Below are positions 33,366-44,629 of a stretch of DNA of 64,000 nucleotides, piece after piece. This DNA comes from Lepidostoma basale. Taxonomy: Eukaryota > Arthropoda > Insecta > Trichoptera > Lepidostomatidae. Position 1 is the first letter of the stretch. Every line of letters starts with the position of its first letter. The stretch covers positions 248,001 through 312,000 of the forward strand of contig JAHDVF020001512.1 of assembly GCA_022606425.2 (NCBI GenBank), given 5' to 3'. Both the position numbers and the translations under genes were made by a program. Below the pieces are notes generated by a model. That model did not search any database. It had not been told where the DNA came from and saw nothing but the letters and a program-made list of their open reading frames with translations.

Positions 33366-33429
33366 TTAAGGGGAATCCGATAGAGCGACACAATATCCCA
33401 AAAACTTTTCACATTAGCCCAAGAATAAA

Positions 33430-34262
33430 TTTTTAACTATCTAAACGGGGAAACTAAAGGAATCCGTATTGATAGAAAATATATAACACAGCTACGTTTT
33501 GCCGATGACAACGTTTTTGTTAGCAACACTCCGGGAAAATTAGCCGAAATGCTTAAAGGACTAAACGATGTATCCAAATCTGTAGGTTTGAGAATGAACC
33601 TGGCAAAGACCAAGGTGATGGGCACGGAAAGGCATCAAATCAACGTGGATGGCAGCAGAGCCGAGAATGTCCAAGAATATACATACCCGGGACACAATAT
33701 TCCATTGGGCCAAGAAAACCAAACCGCAGAGCCCAAGAGAAGAATTGGACTATGCTGGGCAGCTATCGGAAAAATGGGTTACATTTTTAAAAACCGGAAA
33801 AGACCGATCAACCTGAAAAGAAAAGTTTATGTAGCGTGTGTTCTGCCAGTTGCTACTTATGACTTTGTAACTGTGACATTGTCCGAATAAAGTGTTGAGA
33901 AACTTAGAGTGACCCAAAGAGCCGTCGCAAGAGCCATGTTAGGAATAAGCCTTAGATACAGAATCAGAAACGATACGATGAGAGAAAGAATAAAGGTCAC
34001 TGACATCATCCACAGGGTAGCGACTCTAAAGTGGCAATGGGCATGTCACGTAGCTAGAAGCTCGGACGAAAAATGGATAAAGAGACTCCTGACTTGGAGT
34101 TCGTGGACGGCAAAGAGAAGTGCAAGGTGACCGCAACTACGGTGGAAGGATGACCTGAACTGACATTTCGGAATAACCTGAATGCAGTCGGCATAAGACA
34201 GAGTGACGTGGAAAAAATGGAAGAGGTCTTTGTGCAGGAGTGGACGCGAATAGGCTGAAATG
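33430..34262 (+). mobile_element. Reverse-transcriptase fragment with FADD box, family B
   Basis: The frame starting near 33440 reads GIRIDRKYITQLRFADDNVF, showing the catalytic FADD box of a non-LTR reverse transcriptase, then MLKGLNDVSKSVGLRMNLAK (thumb side) and NLKRKVYVACVLPVATYDF. A stop at about 33888 splits this from AVARAMLGISLRYRIRND, LKWQWACHVARSSDEKW and a final VFVQEWTRIG-like end. It is the longest retrotransposon ORF remnant in the window but lacks endonuclease and the first half of the polymerase. It lies in the intergenic space between PI31 and the kinesin. Confidence 0.8.
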
Positions 34263-34334
34263 AAAAACATGATAATTCTAAATTGTCATAACACAAAGTT
34301 TTAAAACTATTATTTAATAATTATGAATCCACAA

Positions 34335-34530
34335 CATAAAGTATGACCGAGGGGACAAACTCTAGGGGACGCCCACGCCGAGAGTACCTGGAGGACCTGT
34401 TGGTGGACGTGCGCTGCTCATCATATGCAGATTTCAAAAGAGCCGCACCAGACAGGGAAGAATGGAAGAGAAGAAAAGAAGAAATTGCTGCAAACCAATC
34501 CCAGGATAGAAACTTTCTAACTAACTAACA
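34335..34530 (+). mobile_element. Non-LTR 3' fragment, family G
   Basis: Open frame to 34528 with RGRPRREYLEDLLVDVRCSS and DREEWKRRKEEIAANQS, then TTTCTAACTAACTAAC as a tail. The GRPR and DREEWK features are those of a retrotransposon ORF C-terminus. No second copy was noticed. Confidence 0.55.
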
Positions 34531-34789
34531 TACAGTGAAGGCGAATATTGAAGAACTGTATTGTATAAAAAAAGGATAAAACTAACAAAGCATTGTTCTA
34601 GATCGAATCAGTAACCATAATTTTATTAAACGAAACAAAATCTAAATACATAAATATTTCGCGTATTTACACTAGAGATACTTTTCCCATCAAAAAAATA
34701 TTTTAATTAAACAAACCCCAATTATATGAGTTTAAACGTAGATATAAACTGCTCTCATAAAAGATTTTCATCTGGCAACATTTGCATTC

Positions 34790-34957
34790 ACAACGAAAAA
34801 GCAATATGGCGGCTAGTGTCACTTCGCAGTCCTTGGTGTGTTAAAGCGGAATAATGTATTTCGTTATTTTTGATATTGGGTGAAAGTGTGTAAATTGTGG
34901 TGATTATTTGTGTGTTTTTAAAAGTGTTTATTGTATATTCCATTAAGTGAAACAAAA
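34790..34957 (+). promoter_or_regulatory. Kinesin promoter and 5' UTR
   Basis: CAATATGGCGGCTAG at about 34804 fits a YY1/Pho site (core ATGGCGGC), commonly found at or just downstream of start sites. TCGCAGTCC at about 34827 is an initiator-like element. If transcription starts upstream of the motif, its ATG would begin a 12-codon upstream ORF ending at TAA (about 34845), ahead of the kinesin ATG at 34958. Confidence 0.4.
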
Positions 34958-35012
34958 ATGTCTACTGATAAAATAAAAGTTGCTGTTCGAGTTCGACCCT
35001 TCAACAGGCGAG
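34958..35012 (+). CDS. Khc-73: Kinesin-3 (KIF13/Khc-73 type), first coding exon
   Basis: Encodes MSTDKIKVAVRVRPFNRR plus the first base of the next codon, then a donor GTGGGT. KVAVRVRPFNRR is the first beta strand of the kinesin motor domain, which starts at the very N-terminus in the kinesin-3 family. The next exon continues in phase at 42652. Khc-73/KIF13 proteins are plus-end-directed microtubule motors of roughly 1,900 residues with an FHA domain, used in spindle orientation and vesicle transport; none of those later domains is in this window. Confidence 0.9.
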
Positions 35013-37390
35013 GTGGGTTGTTATCAATAATAAATAAATTGAGGGTTGTACTAATTGATACACATTAACAAAATCAGAAACATGACAGGAAAGTCGGTAG
35101 CAGTTGTAGACATTTTCGTAAAATCTTCTATTGACATTTGATAAATGAAGTACGTAGAGTCCTTTGAATTTGAATCAGTTTGTCAGCGAACCTTGAATTT
35201 GATAATTAAAGGTGTGACGTGTACCTGTTATCACAGATGAAAATTTAAATAAATCGTTTTTAATTTGATTTAAATTTTTTATTTGCCAAACCATGAAAAC
35301 GAATTTATAATTTTTTTTCCAATTGGAACATCAAATCAATTCTTTTTCAAATGGTCACAAATATCTATTTTTTTTTCTTTCGTCTCATTATGATCTTAAA
35401 TCAATGTTTTTTATCGTGTGTAGAACTGAACGTTTGTCAGAATAAATATCCGCTCCTTAATACCCCTTTGTGAGAGAGGCCACACTGAACTACAATTGTA
35501 TTGCTGTCCTATCACATATCTCTGTCTGTTATCTCCGTATTTTTATCTAACTAGAAATATTTGTAAAAGGTGTGTAATGCCTCTGTTTGCGTACTATTCA
35601 CTCATCTATTTCGGTTGTTTATTGTTCAATAGCATTTGACGTCTATTTCATAACGCCACTAAACAATGTTAATAATTTTTTTGCACAATTTTTAAGCAAT
35701 CGATTTCCGTCAGTATACAACGATGAATATTGGATTAATTTTGGTATCTTTTCTTGTCCACTCATAAGTTCTAACAGGAATTTTCAGTTTTGTACAAACA
35801 TAAAAACACAAATTTATTTATTGCATTTTTAATTCTCCATTTTTTGCCATTTTCACTATATTTCGTTATTAATATGTTTAATTTTTATATATTATCACAT
35901 TCGCCGTCACCGATCATTGCTCTTCTCGTAAAGGGATAATTTTTTCTACCGGAGGTGATTTCCGATAGAAAGTTTTCCCTTCAAATGGTTGATAAGATAA
36001 ATTTGAACAATTATTACTGTCACTCTTTTTGGATTTATTTGAAAGTCAACCGGTTTCGTTCGTGACCGAATGGTGTTACAAAACTAAAACAAAATTTGTG
36101 GTATAACGCAAAAATTATTTATTTATCTTCTTAATTTATCAAGAGTATTTAAATTGTAAATGAAATAGATTTTCATCTTCGTATCAATTGCAAACTAGTT
36201 TCGTACGGATGGCCCTAAAATGGCCTCACCGATTCCATTCTCTTGCTATTGTGGTGGAAGGTTTGGCCGACTATTCCCAGGAGTGCCGGATGTTTTATTA
36301 ACACCATGGGTGAAGGCATCATCAACAAAACACTAATTTATAGCAGTAACTCAAATAATTCAAAATAAACGGGAATTCTATTTTTTAGTAGTATGTGATT
36401 CGGATAAATCATAAAAATGAAATTAAGATTCTCACGGTTCGTAGAATTATATTTTCTGGGATCTTGAATCGATCTCGGACACCTAAGCGCGGGTATCTCA
36501 TCGTGATATTGCCGGCGACATGGTTCAGCGTAGATGGAGGTAAGCGTGCATTACCCACTACACATATCTACTAACCTAAAGATGAAATGTTCAACGACCT
36601 CTGATGCTTCCGTCAAAGAGGATATCACGGGACACGGATGTACCCAAGATCCCCAGAAATATAAGATAGGTTCGTTTGTATATAAAATCTTTGTTATTTA
36701 TTATGTTATAAAGTGAAAGTGATACGTCGAGCTATCAATAGACCTGTAACTGTACGCGCGCTGAAAGTAATAAAAGGAAAACACAGGTTGGGAGTCCGAA
36801 AATGAAAATGTAGTATTTATGGATCCATTGTTATCGCCAGCTGTTGTGCCTATCAAGTTTTAATGGATTTCGTATATTCTCATTGACAAGGGTGGTTGGT
36901 GGCTTGGATATTATTATTTTACTTGCGTGTTACAGTGGAATCTAAAATAGATTTGCTAGAATATAGAAAGTATATAATTAAACCAGCCGATCTTTCAGTC
37001 AAATTGTCACAATTGTACCTATTCCTTAAATTTTGATTCGTAACATCAATTTAGAGTTTGTGTTTGAATTATATTTTACATAATGAAATAGCCAAGGCGT
37101 ATGAAATGAAAATATGTAGAAATTACGGTTGAATCAGAATAGTTCACAAGTTCTTTTAAATACATACATTTAGTTATCATGTGTCAATTACTTTTAATAT
37201 CACATACAATCACGGATATTGATCTATATACTCGTACACCTATTTTTCTTTAATCTGATAATTTTGCAAATCACCGATATCAACAGTTATGAACGTTTTG
37301 GTCAAAATGCTATTCGTTAGCGATGCGAATGGATCATGAAATCAAGAACCAACGATGAAAACGTGTTACGATTAATAGCTTCATGCAGTA
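35013..37390. other. Kinesin intron 1, first part; no other gene seen
   Basis: AT-rich intronic sequence. A moderately GC-rich stretch at 36185-36310 has no splice-flanked frame. No repeat with a clear partner was found. Confidence 0.45.
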
Positions 37391-37399
37391 TATCTAAAT

Positions 37400-37774
37400 C
37401 AGTGATTCCCAAAGTGGTCTACCCTCAGGGATCCATGATAACTTGTAAGGGGTCTACGACAGTTGCAAAAAGGGGGTCCATGAGATTTTAACGGGCGTCC
37501 ACGAGATGGTTCTACTAAATTGAAGCCGAATATTGAAACGCAATACGAATATGGAAATCGTTGGCGACCTTTTTTTTTTGCTCACTTGGGGGAAATCGTT
37601 GGCGACCTTTTTTTTTTAGCTCGACAGCGACTTCCGGTTAGTAGGTAGAGAATTCGGCGGCGACCTTTTCTTTAGCAATCAATTCGAAAAATCAATTAGG
37701 AAAGCAGGTGGTCTACACAAAATATAAAAAAATCGGCAAGGGGTCTACGACACAAAAAAGTTTTGGTACCTCTG
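37400..37774. mobile_element. hAT-like miniature element with 8-bp target duplication
   Basis: Begins CAGTGATTCCCAAAGTGGTC and, read from the right end, CAGAGGTACCAAAACTTTTT, imperfect inverted ends with the CAG-GG-TTCCCAAA look of hAT/Buster elements. ATCTAAAT (37392-37399) and ATATAAAT (37775-37782) are a 7-of-8 direct repeat. Internal sequence has GGGGTCTACGACA repeated in direct orientation near both ends. About 375 bp, non-coding. Confidence 0.7.
37555..37680 (+). repeat. Tandem GGCGACC-T-run motif inside the hAT-like element
   Basis: GGCGACCTTTTTTTTTT occurs at about 37563 and 37600 and, without the full T run, near 37660. The same motif with AGCTCG following it occurs at about 2543 in the fold-back element. 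Confidence 0.5.
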
Positions 37775-38146
37775 ATATAAATGAACGTGGGTTGATTGTA
37801 TGAATGTGAAATAATCTAGTAAAGTATTGGATTAGTTTCTATATAAAAAAGTCATTTATATTTATAATTTTCCTTTCCTATGTCGAGACTTTAGAATATT
37901 TCACGACTGGTACTTTAAATGTTACACAGGAAATATGAAAGTGTTCTCGGCTCCTAGGAAAATTTCCAATTTTAAGTGAGCTTTTACTCCTGGAGTTAAA
38001 CTCATTCACCCTTAAATTATTGTTTAAATGAGACATCATCCGCTTAAAATAGCGTTTTTATTTATCACTCTTTGCGTTACACTGAATTGTATCGAATATA
38101 TGACCTGTTATTTATTGTTTCTTAAACAATGATTTAAAAATTCATA

Positions 38147-38335
38147 TTAAATAATAATACGAATGAAAACGTATGTCTTCTAAGAGTTTTATTATATTTT
38201 ATGGGAATAACATGTTTTCCCCTTTAAATGCATTATCAAACATTTGTTAATGCTTTAGAAAGGAGAAACAAATTTCCCATAAATTATAATAAAACTTCTA
38301 GAAATCAGACGTTTTCATTCGTATTAAATATTTAT
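38147..38335. mobile_element. Fold-back element M3
   Basis: AATACGAATGAAAACGTATG at the left pairs with the complement of the right end (GACGTTTTCATTCGTATT), continuing through GAGTTTTATTATATTTTATG. The arms are about 80 bases. Related arms occur at 22905, 29335, 42305, 48475-48985 and 54620-55200. Confidence 0.75.
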
Positions 38336-38726
38336 GACCCGTTTATAATCAACTCTTAAAATACACATTATATGTTATGTTACAGTTGCAGATATTGTCA
38401 ATATTTACTCAATACATCTCGGTTTGTCACTAATCGCGACCATTCAGCGTGCAAGTGGAGTGCGAACTATGTAAACGAGTTTTTGCATATACACATTTAT
38501 ATACGAGATGTATGGCACGTTCTTACTTGGAGTCGATATGTAATTTCTATTAATAATGTTAGGTGGAACAATACATGAAATGAACAGCGAACGAAATGCG
38601 ACATGTTATAATGTTTTAAATTCAAAATTATTATATCCACATGATTTATATCTTTCACTCGATGATGAACGTATGCAGATGATGAATATACTCATTATAA
38701 TATAATAACTTCTTGGTAAACTCCAG

Positions 38727-39115
38727 GTGTTTATAAATAGGTGCCTTCGCTCAATATTCAAAATCTATTGGCCCCAAACAGTGTCAAATGCCGTTCTCTG
38801 GACCATGGCGGGCGAAAAGCCAATTAGAGAACAAGTCGCCAGGCGCAAGTGGCAGTGGATCGGTCACACTCTGAGACGGAACCCAGCCTGCATCGCTCAG
38901 GGCGCACTAGACTGGTCCCCTATGGAGGGAAAGAGAAAGCGAGGCAGACCTAGAGCCACCTGGAGAAGAACCCTGCAGGACGAGGTTAAGGCAGCAGGTC
39001 TCACTTGGGACGATGTTAAGCATCAGGCATGCGATAGAGTCGGGTGGAGAAGATTCCTTGAGGCCCTATGCACCACGGAGGTGTGACAGGACAAAAAGAA
39101 GAAAGAAGAAGAATA
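38727..39115 (+). mobile_element. Non-LTR retrotransposon 3' fragment, family E, copy 2
   Basis: An open frame of 119 codons reads CLRSIFKIYWPQTVSNAVLW, RRKWQWIGHTLRRNPACIAQ, GRPRATWRRTLQDEVKAAGL and a terminal FLEALCTTEV, then a stop and an A/G-rich AAAAAGAAGAAAGAAGAAG tail. WIGHTLRR and GRPRxTWRR identify it as the C-terminus of an RTE-type ORF. No internal stop remains, suggesting a fairly recent insertion. Lies in kinesin intron 1. Confidence 0.85.
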
Positions 39116-39119
39116 TAAT

Positions 39120-39945
39120 AACTTCTATTCATAAAAATAAATGGATTTTCACCAGCCGAAATCAATTAATTTTCTTATTGAAATATTTTCTTTTTTGTTA
39201 GTCTTTGCCCGCATATCTAGAAGTTGTCATGGTCTATTTATCGATGTAGTGAGCGAAATGTTGCATTATATGTGAAAAAATTAAATTACACTCCAATTAT
39301 GAACCTTATGGAAAAATAAACCCTGAATCCAATTATTATGGAATTCCATGGGGCTTTAAAAACACGTACTACATAAATTTAATAGTAAATGTAGAGGATT
39401 GTGAAATCCATTATAGTATATTCAATGATTTGTATTTAATTAGAAATTTACTAATTAAATGGTTTGCTCCGTAGTTTTGATTGATCTCAGTGCATCGCAT
39501 TCTGCCTACAATTAAACTGTGAATGATCACCTTCGTACCTAGGTTTAACAGCTCGCAAGTAGACAGGCGTACCAGGCTGACGCTGTTTCGGCATTTCATT
39601 AAAATGGAAAAAGCATTGTTTTGTCACCCAGGCGTGCATTAATCATAAGCGGCAGTGAACGAAGTGCGAGGGAGTCGCGGCGCTGCAAGGCGCGCCATGC
39701 GGATAAATCACCGCACTTATCGTTGTCTATGCGGTTGCTCTGCCCATTTATCAGGTTGGCGTATCGTCCGCATTCAATTGTTTATTCGTTTTGCTTATTG
39801 CACATTTTAATTTCCTCTCGGTTCATTTTGTAAGAAACACGATTGTTCCAAAAATAGCAATAGTCGTCTTTACGTAGTTTCAATTCTCGTACAACGACAG
39901 CTAAACAATTTTAAACGTATTTTTGAATACATTATATAAACAAAT
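39120..39945. other. Intron sequence; no gene seen
   Basis: Contains a short GC-rich patch at 39655-39720 without splice-flanked coding potential. Confidence 0.4.
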
Positions 39946-39954
39946 AAAGCAGTC

Positions 39955-40060
39955 GTCGACGACGTTTGCACGACTCGAACCCGTGGCTGTAATTTTTACT
40001 ATTGTAGAACGTACACTTAAATCAGAATGTCGCGGGTTCGAGTGCTGCTTTTTTTAGGTT
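39955..40060. repeat. Inverted pair of tRNA-like B boxes
   Basis: GCACGACTCGAACCCGTGG at about 39968 and GCGGGTTCGAGTGCTGC at about 40033 face each other; each contains the polymerase III B-box core GGTTCGA in opposite orientation. A T run follows the right copy. No complete cloverleaf can be drawn, so this is not called a tRNA gene. Confidence 0.35.
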
Positions 40061-40184
40061 TGTGAAATATATATTTTTTATTGTTTCTTTTTTTATCAAT
40101 GTAACACGTATAGAGATTATCATAATTTGTTTATGAAGTGTTGTTTAGGAAACATTTTAATGTAAAACAAGTTTGTGGTGCAAC

Positions 40185-40312
40185 GACATTCAGAAGAGTG
40201 CGGAAAGCGCCTGAATGCAGATCGAACATAATGGAAAATACGAAAAGAGGCCTACGTCCAGGGGTTGACGGCAATAAATATCTATAGAAGAAGAGAAGAA
40301 TAAAGATTTAGG
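40185..40312 (+). mobile_element. Family B 3' terminal fragment
   Basis: GAGTGCGGAAAGCGCCTGAATG and GAGGCCTACGTCCAGGGGT parallel the end of the copy at 50730-51345 (GAGTGCGGGAAGCGCCTGGATG, GAAGGCCTACGTCCATGAGT). The 3' tail is AGAAGAAGAGAAGAA. Confidence 0.7.
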
Positions 40313-40959
40313 AGTAATTAGAAGCTATATTTATACGTAATACATCTACACTGTCTTCGTATTTCAACATTGTAACAGTTTATAAATTAATACTTTGGAC
40401 AGCTTGTCACCCCTCCCCCCACACGAGCACATTGTGCACGCGTTACAGTACGACTGCACTAATGTATATACAATTATATTTATAACGTTTTCTCTTCGCA
40501 TATTTTAGCATCGAAAACAGACATCACCAACAATGATCAACTGTGTAAATGAAATTATTAAAACCCGCATTAATTAATTATTTTCAATATTTTTTTATTC
40601 ACCGCTTGGTATTATTATTGGACAGTGTGATTATTTTTCGTGTTAGAAAAATCGCCATACTTTTTTTTATTTTAACTGCGTTTTTTATTAATTTAAAATG
40701 TAACGTACCATATTTGCTTAGAAGCAATTTTTGGCTACTCTTTTTAGATTTTGAAATATTATCATCGTATGAAAATGATTCAAAGTCGTTTTCTTTTATA
40801 TAAGCCTTCCCTCTGCGTTGTAATATGATTGAAAATACTTGGGTTTAGTACAACACTCTATTCTTTTTAGCAGACTTGTTACATTTAACATATAATGTTT
40901 ATTAAATATCAATTGCTGTATTAAATTACAATATAAAATAACATGCTGAGGAACATCGG

Positions 40960-41215
40960 GGTCCGTAAGGTGTCCTACTCAGGCCATGTTCTTTCCGAGA
41001 GGCGAAGGGTACGCACTGTTGCATCTGATCTTGGAGTGGTATTGAGGGTCGACGAGGTGTTGGGAGGGGGCGGGTTTCCTGGCTGAGGAGCATCCGAGAG
41101 TGGACGGGGCTGAGGACCGTAGGGGAGCTGTTCCGAGCTACCCGGGACGGGGAGGCATACTCAAGGGTGATAGTCAACGTTGGGGAGACCTGAAAGGACA
41201 CGGAAAGAAGAAGAA
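40960..41215 (+). mobile_element. Non-LTR 3' fragment, family J
   Basis: One frame reads RSIREWTGLRTVGELFRATR then DGEAYSRVIVNVGET and a stop. The V/IREWTG-x-x-x-V-x-x-LF-x-x-R-D pattern is found at the end of some insect non-LTR ORFs. GAAAGAAGAAGAAA tail. Confidence 0.55.
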
Positions 41216-41303
41216 ATAACAATTAACCATTCCGCCGGACTACACCCCTAACTCCACCATTTGTCATTTAGTACATAAGAAATGGTGTTACATTAACAAC
41301 AAA

Positions 41304-41785
41304 TGCTCAACCCTTATATATGGAAGTGAAGCATGGAACTGGCAGAAGAAGGATGAGCGCAGAATAAATGCTGTATATATGAGGTCCCTTAGACGTATGT
41401 GTGGTAAAACGATGCACGACAGAATTTCAAACGCTGATATACCAAAGGAATGTAGAGCGGAAGAAGGTATTATGAATAAAATTATGAAAGGATCGCTGCG
41501 TTGGTTCGGACATATGGAGCGCATGGATGGAGAAAGAATGGTTAAGAAACAATACGTTAACGATGCAAATGGAGTACGGAGTCGAGATAGACTGAGGAAA
41601 ACATGACATGACCAAATTAATCAAAATTTAAAAGTTGGCAATGTAAGAAGTCGGAAGAATCGACTTGCGTTTATGACTCGTTGTATGAATGGGAAGGAAT
41701 CTAGAGAGGTGTTGTGTTAAGATAGAGTAGTGTGGCGGTCCATTCTCTGCCTACCCCTGCGGGGAAACGGCGTGATGGTTTGTTG
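41304..41785 (+). mobile_element. Family A 3' fragment, longer copy
   Basis: Starts in frame with STLIYGSEAWNWQKKDERR and continues to MRSLRRMCGKTMHDRISNAD, LRWFGHMERMDGERMVKK, and, after a stop at 41605, HDQINQNLKVGNVRSRKNRL. Several stops and a truncated CMTRCMN block show decay. 3' end CGGCGTGATGGTTTGTTG. It sits directly beside the hAT-like element starting at 41836. Confidence 0.8.
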
Positions 41786-41835
41786 TTGTTGTTGCTTTGA
41801 TGAAAGAATTAACTATCAAGCCGTTTCACCTAAGG

Positions 41836-42175
41836 CATATTTCCCAACGGACGACGCTGGAGCCTTCCATGGGGCGTAAGGGGGCGAGTGTTAATGGGGG
41901 GTATTAGGGCAGTCATGGGGGCGTGTAATTTAATAAATAATAATGAAATATTTGGAAAATACTATTTTCATTTAATAAAACGTTCAATAAACTATCTTTT
42001 TACAAAATTTTCTGATACATTTCATAATCTTTTTATTTTCAACTTTGTGGTTATAAATAGATCTAGATAATGTATAATCATATTTTAATATTTGATGTAA
42101 AATAACTCTTGTGGGAAAGGGGGCGTAAGGTTTTTTTGTAAAGGGGCGGTGGTTCAAAAAGGTTGGGAACCTATG
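41836..42175. mobile_element. hAT-like miniature element with imperfect 8-bp duplication
   Basis: The right end read inward is CATAGGTTCCCAACCTTTTT, a classical hAT-type terminal sequence; the left end is CATATTTCCCAACGGACG. Flanks ACCTAAGG (41828-41835) and ATCTGAGG (42176-42183) agree at 6 of 8 positions. GGGGGCGTAAGG/GGGGCGTAAGGGGGCG occurs near both ends. No ORF of note. Confidence 0.65.
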
Positions 42176-42304
42176 ATCTGAGGGGTGGGTAGAGCAGTTG
42201 GACCGCCACCGTTTCTATGGTATGTCGCAAATTCTTATAACCTTTTATATGGGCACGTAGATTTATTTATTTTTTTAAATGTCCGACTATTCAATGTCGA
42301 CGAA

Positions 42305-42400
42305 AACTTCATTTTTCTAGATGTTTTATGGGAATGACATGTTTCGTCTCACTAAGGTATCAAATGTTTAGACTCTGTAGGTGTTACTATGATATGTTAT
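42305..42400 (+). repeat. Fold-back element M3, left arm only
   Basis: TGTTTTATGGGAATGACATG, TTTCG and AAGGTATCAAATGTT match the left arm of the elements at 38147 and 48475. About 250 bases upstream of kinesin exon 2. Confidence 0.5.
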
Positions 42401-42651
42401 TTTTAATCTGGAAAATTACAAGGCGAACATCTCTTTAGTCAATGACATAAAAAGAAATATTTTCGCTGACAACGAAATAATTGTATTAAATGATTATTTT
42501 AAGTTTATATATTTCTTAAAAAAATTAGTTGGTGAGTATCATTAAAAAAAAAAAAGTTTTATTAATGCTACATTCGAAATCTATTGTTTCCAAATAATTT
42601 AGATATTTGTATTTTTCTGACTGTTTTTTAATGACTATATCCCTTTTCCAG

Positions 42652-42739
42652 AACTTGAACTCAGCACACAATGTGTCGTGGATATGGAGAGCCAGCAGAC
42701 CATTCTCCAGTACCCGACATCGCTCGACAAAATAGACAG
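42652..42739 (+). CDS. Khc-73: Kinesin-3 (KIF13/Khc-73 type), second coding exon
   Basis: After acceptor CCCTTTTCCAG the exon completes the split Glu codon of exon 1 and encodes LELSTQCVVDMESQQTILQY then PTSLDKID and two bases of the next codon, with donor GTGGGA. Joined to exon 1 this gives NRRE-LELSTQCVVDME, closely parallel to the NRRELELNTKCVVEME of KIF13 and clearly different from the KIF1/unc-104 sequence at this place. The next exon should carry the FAFDHCF region and the P-loop GQTGSGK; neither was found on the plus strand up to 64000, so the gene continues beyond the window. Confidence 0.92.
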
Positions 42740-43140
42740 GTGGGATTCTATTCATATTAATGATGGTGATCAAGAAAGGCCGTTCGTCAAATTTCGTCTT
42801 GTTCACTGAAAAGTACGGGAATGTCAACGCATTATACACATTAGAAATAAGATAAATATTTGAAAAAGTTGTATTTTCACAACACTTTTCACAAACATGT
42901 TTCGGACGGCAGAAATCGTTTTTCAGTGTAATAAGTTTAACGACCGTAGCATGTTTGTTCAAAGTGCCAAAAAAGCGCTGTGATAATACATAGTTTTTAA
43001 AAGTTATTCAAATGTGAATCCGCAACGCAAAGCGAATATAAATACAATAAACCGTTTTTTTACTTGTGTATGAATTGGAGATTGAGAAATATGTAACAAA
43101 ATAATTCTAAAATACATTCTGTCAACTTGTTAGTCCTCTT
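42740..43140. other. Start of kinesin intron 2; no feature recognised
   Basis: A 145-codon minus-strand frame spans 42525-42962 but largely overlaps exon 2 in the opposite strand and carries no motif. Confidence 0.4.
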
Positions 43141-43143
43141 AAG

Positions 43144-43418
43144 GCCGTGCCACACTGTTTGAAACAACCTCTCCACAGGGGTGACCTTGGTGGAGAGCTG
43201 TGGAGCCCACGGTTGGTGTAGCGTCCATACTGTTGTATACAAGCTCTCCACATGTGAAATGCGCGTTTAAACGGTGGATCCACACGCATACTATGCGCGT
43301 CCGTCCACAAAGTTTGTTGAAGGTCAAACGAATTTTGGTTTCAAACGAGTGTCTACACAGTTTTAAACCGCCGGTGGAGACCGATGTGGAGAGCTTGTTT
43401 AAAACAGTGTGGCACGGC
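43144..43418. mobile_element. Miniature inverted-repeat element M4
   Basis: Ends GCCGTGCCACACTGTTT (left) and, from the right, GCCGTGCCACACTGTTTTAA, with further matches through CTCTCCACA. A second inner pair surrounds GCGCGTTTAAACGGTGGATC and ACGCATACTATGCGCGTCC. About 275 bp, no ORF, and no clear target duplication. No second copy in the window. Confidence 0.75.
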
Positions 43419-43971
43419 TTTATTCTCAAGAATCGTGCTTACTTGTGTACCATGTAAAATTTATATTTTTAAAAGCTGTTTATAGATTTAATTTCGATAA
43501 CCAATATATGATCGCTAGTGTCAGATACAGCTCCCACGACTAATCAACATTGGCAAACCGCCCTTGAGGTGAGTTACTCGCGAAAACGGTACTCTTCAAA
43601 TAATTATTATTATTCATGGTTTAGTCCTTTTTACGGGCGGTTATTCTTTGTAGCCACCCTGTCTCCGCCGCTACTCTCGGCCCGAAGTCAGCCGGAATCT
43701 GGTCTATCGTCTGATTCGTCGTAAGAATGTTATCCGCCAGATGAGTGGGAAATATACAGATGCTATCTGTAGCATTTGCAACTGAAATCCAAGATGACCA
43801 ATTTCATTTTTATATTCATTTTCTTATATAAAATGAATGGTAATTTTAGATTTGAATTCGGTGAATGTATTCAATAAAAACTTATTATTACTTATTCAGA
43901 AAATCAAGCTGTTTTAACTAGTCAATTGTTTTGGCCGAAACACTATTAAATTATTATTTGTTTTATATATC

Positions 43972-44128
43972 ACAATTGTATTTATATTTTACGTGACAGC
44001 TGTTTTGTCAACCTATGTTGACATCATCAGGTGTTACAATAATAATGATATATTATTGTAACACCTAATGATGTCAACATAGGTTGACGAAACAGCTGTC
44101 GCGTAAAATAAAAATACGATTGTGATAC
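43972..44128. mobile_element. Hairpin element M5
   Basis: Arms of about 75 bases pair with few mismatches: ACAGCTGTTTTGTCAACCTA at about 43998 with its complement near 44080, and GTTGACATCATCAGGTGTTA near the loop. A related remnant with GTCGCGACAGCTGATTCG occurs at about 45727. Confidence 0.75.
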
Positions 44129-44199
44129 ATTAAACATAGTTTTTTAATTTAACAGTTTAAATTGTTTTATTACACCGATAAATAAAAAAACAAAAGATA

Positions 44200-44305
44200 A
44201 CTGTGGCGAAAAGAGAAGAATGGAGTGCTGCATCGGTTAAAATGTGGCAGTCTATTCTTTCTGCCTACCCTTTCGGAGAGACGGCGTGATGGTTTGTTAG
44301 TTGTT
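44200..44305 (+). mobile_element. SINE-like element S2, copy 3 (truncated)
   Basis: GTGGCGAAAAGAGAAGAATGG then TGCATCGGTTAAAATGTGGC and the family A-like 3' end GAGACGGCGTGATGGTTTG. It lacks the first 40 bases of the copies at 30990 and 63479. Confidence 0.65.
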
Positions 44306-44629
44306 TTGTTAGTAACTGTTTTAAGTTAATGATTATTTTTATAATTTATATCATTATACTTGGCAGTCTTTCTTATTTATTCAATTGATTTTGAATAGAA
44401 TTTATACAGTTGTTTTAAATCTAAGAGGATATTGTGTTTATGAAACACAAATTATTAGGGTACACAAGTTATTGACCCGTATGAGCAATACTTTGACAAT
44501 TTTTTTTCCAAAGATTCGATCCGGGATTGATTTGTAGCCAAGTCTAATATATTTGCTGGTTCTTGGGATGTCACTTGAGCCTTTAATGTGGTAGTTTCCC
44601 GTTACTTCCCACACGACATTGTTAATATT

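Noticed and set aside
39955..40060. tRNA gene
   Set aside because: B-box cores are present but no A box at proper spacing, no anticodon arm and no 72-base cloverleaf could be formed.
42525..42962. 145-codon minus-strand gene
   Set aside because: It lies opposite kinesin exon 2, whose identity and splice phase are clear; the frame has no motif and AT-driven composition.
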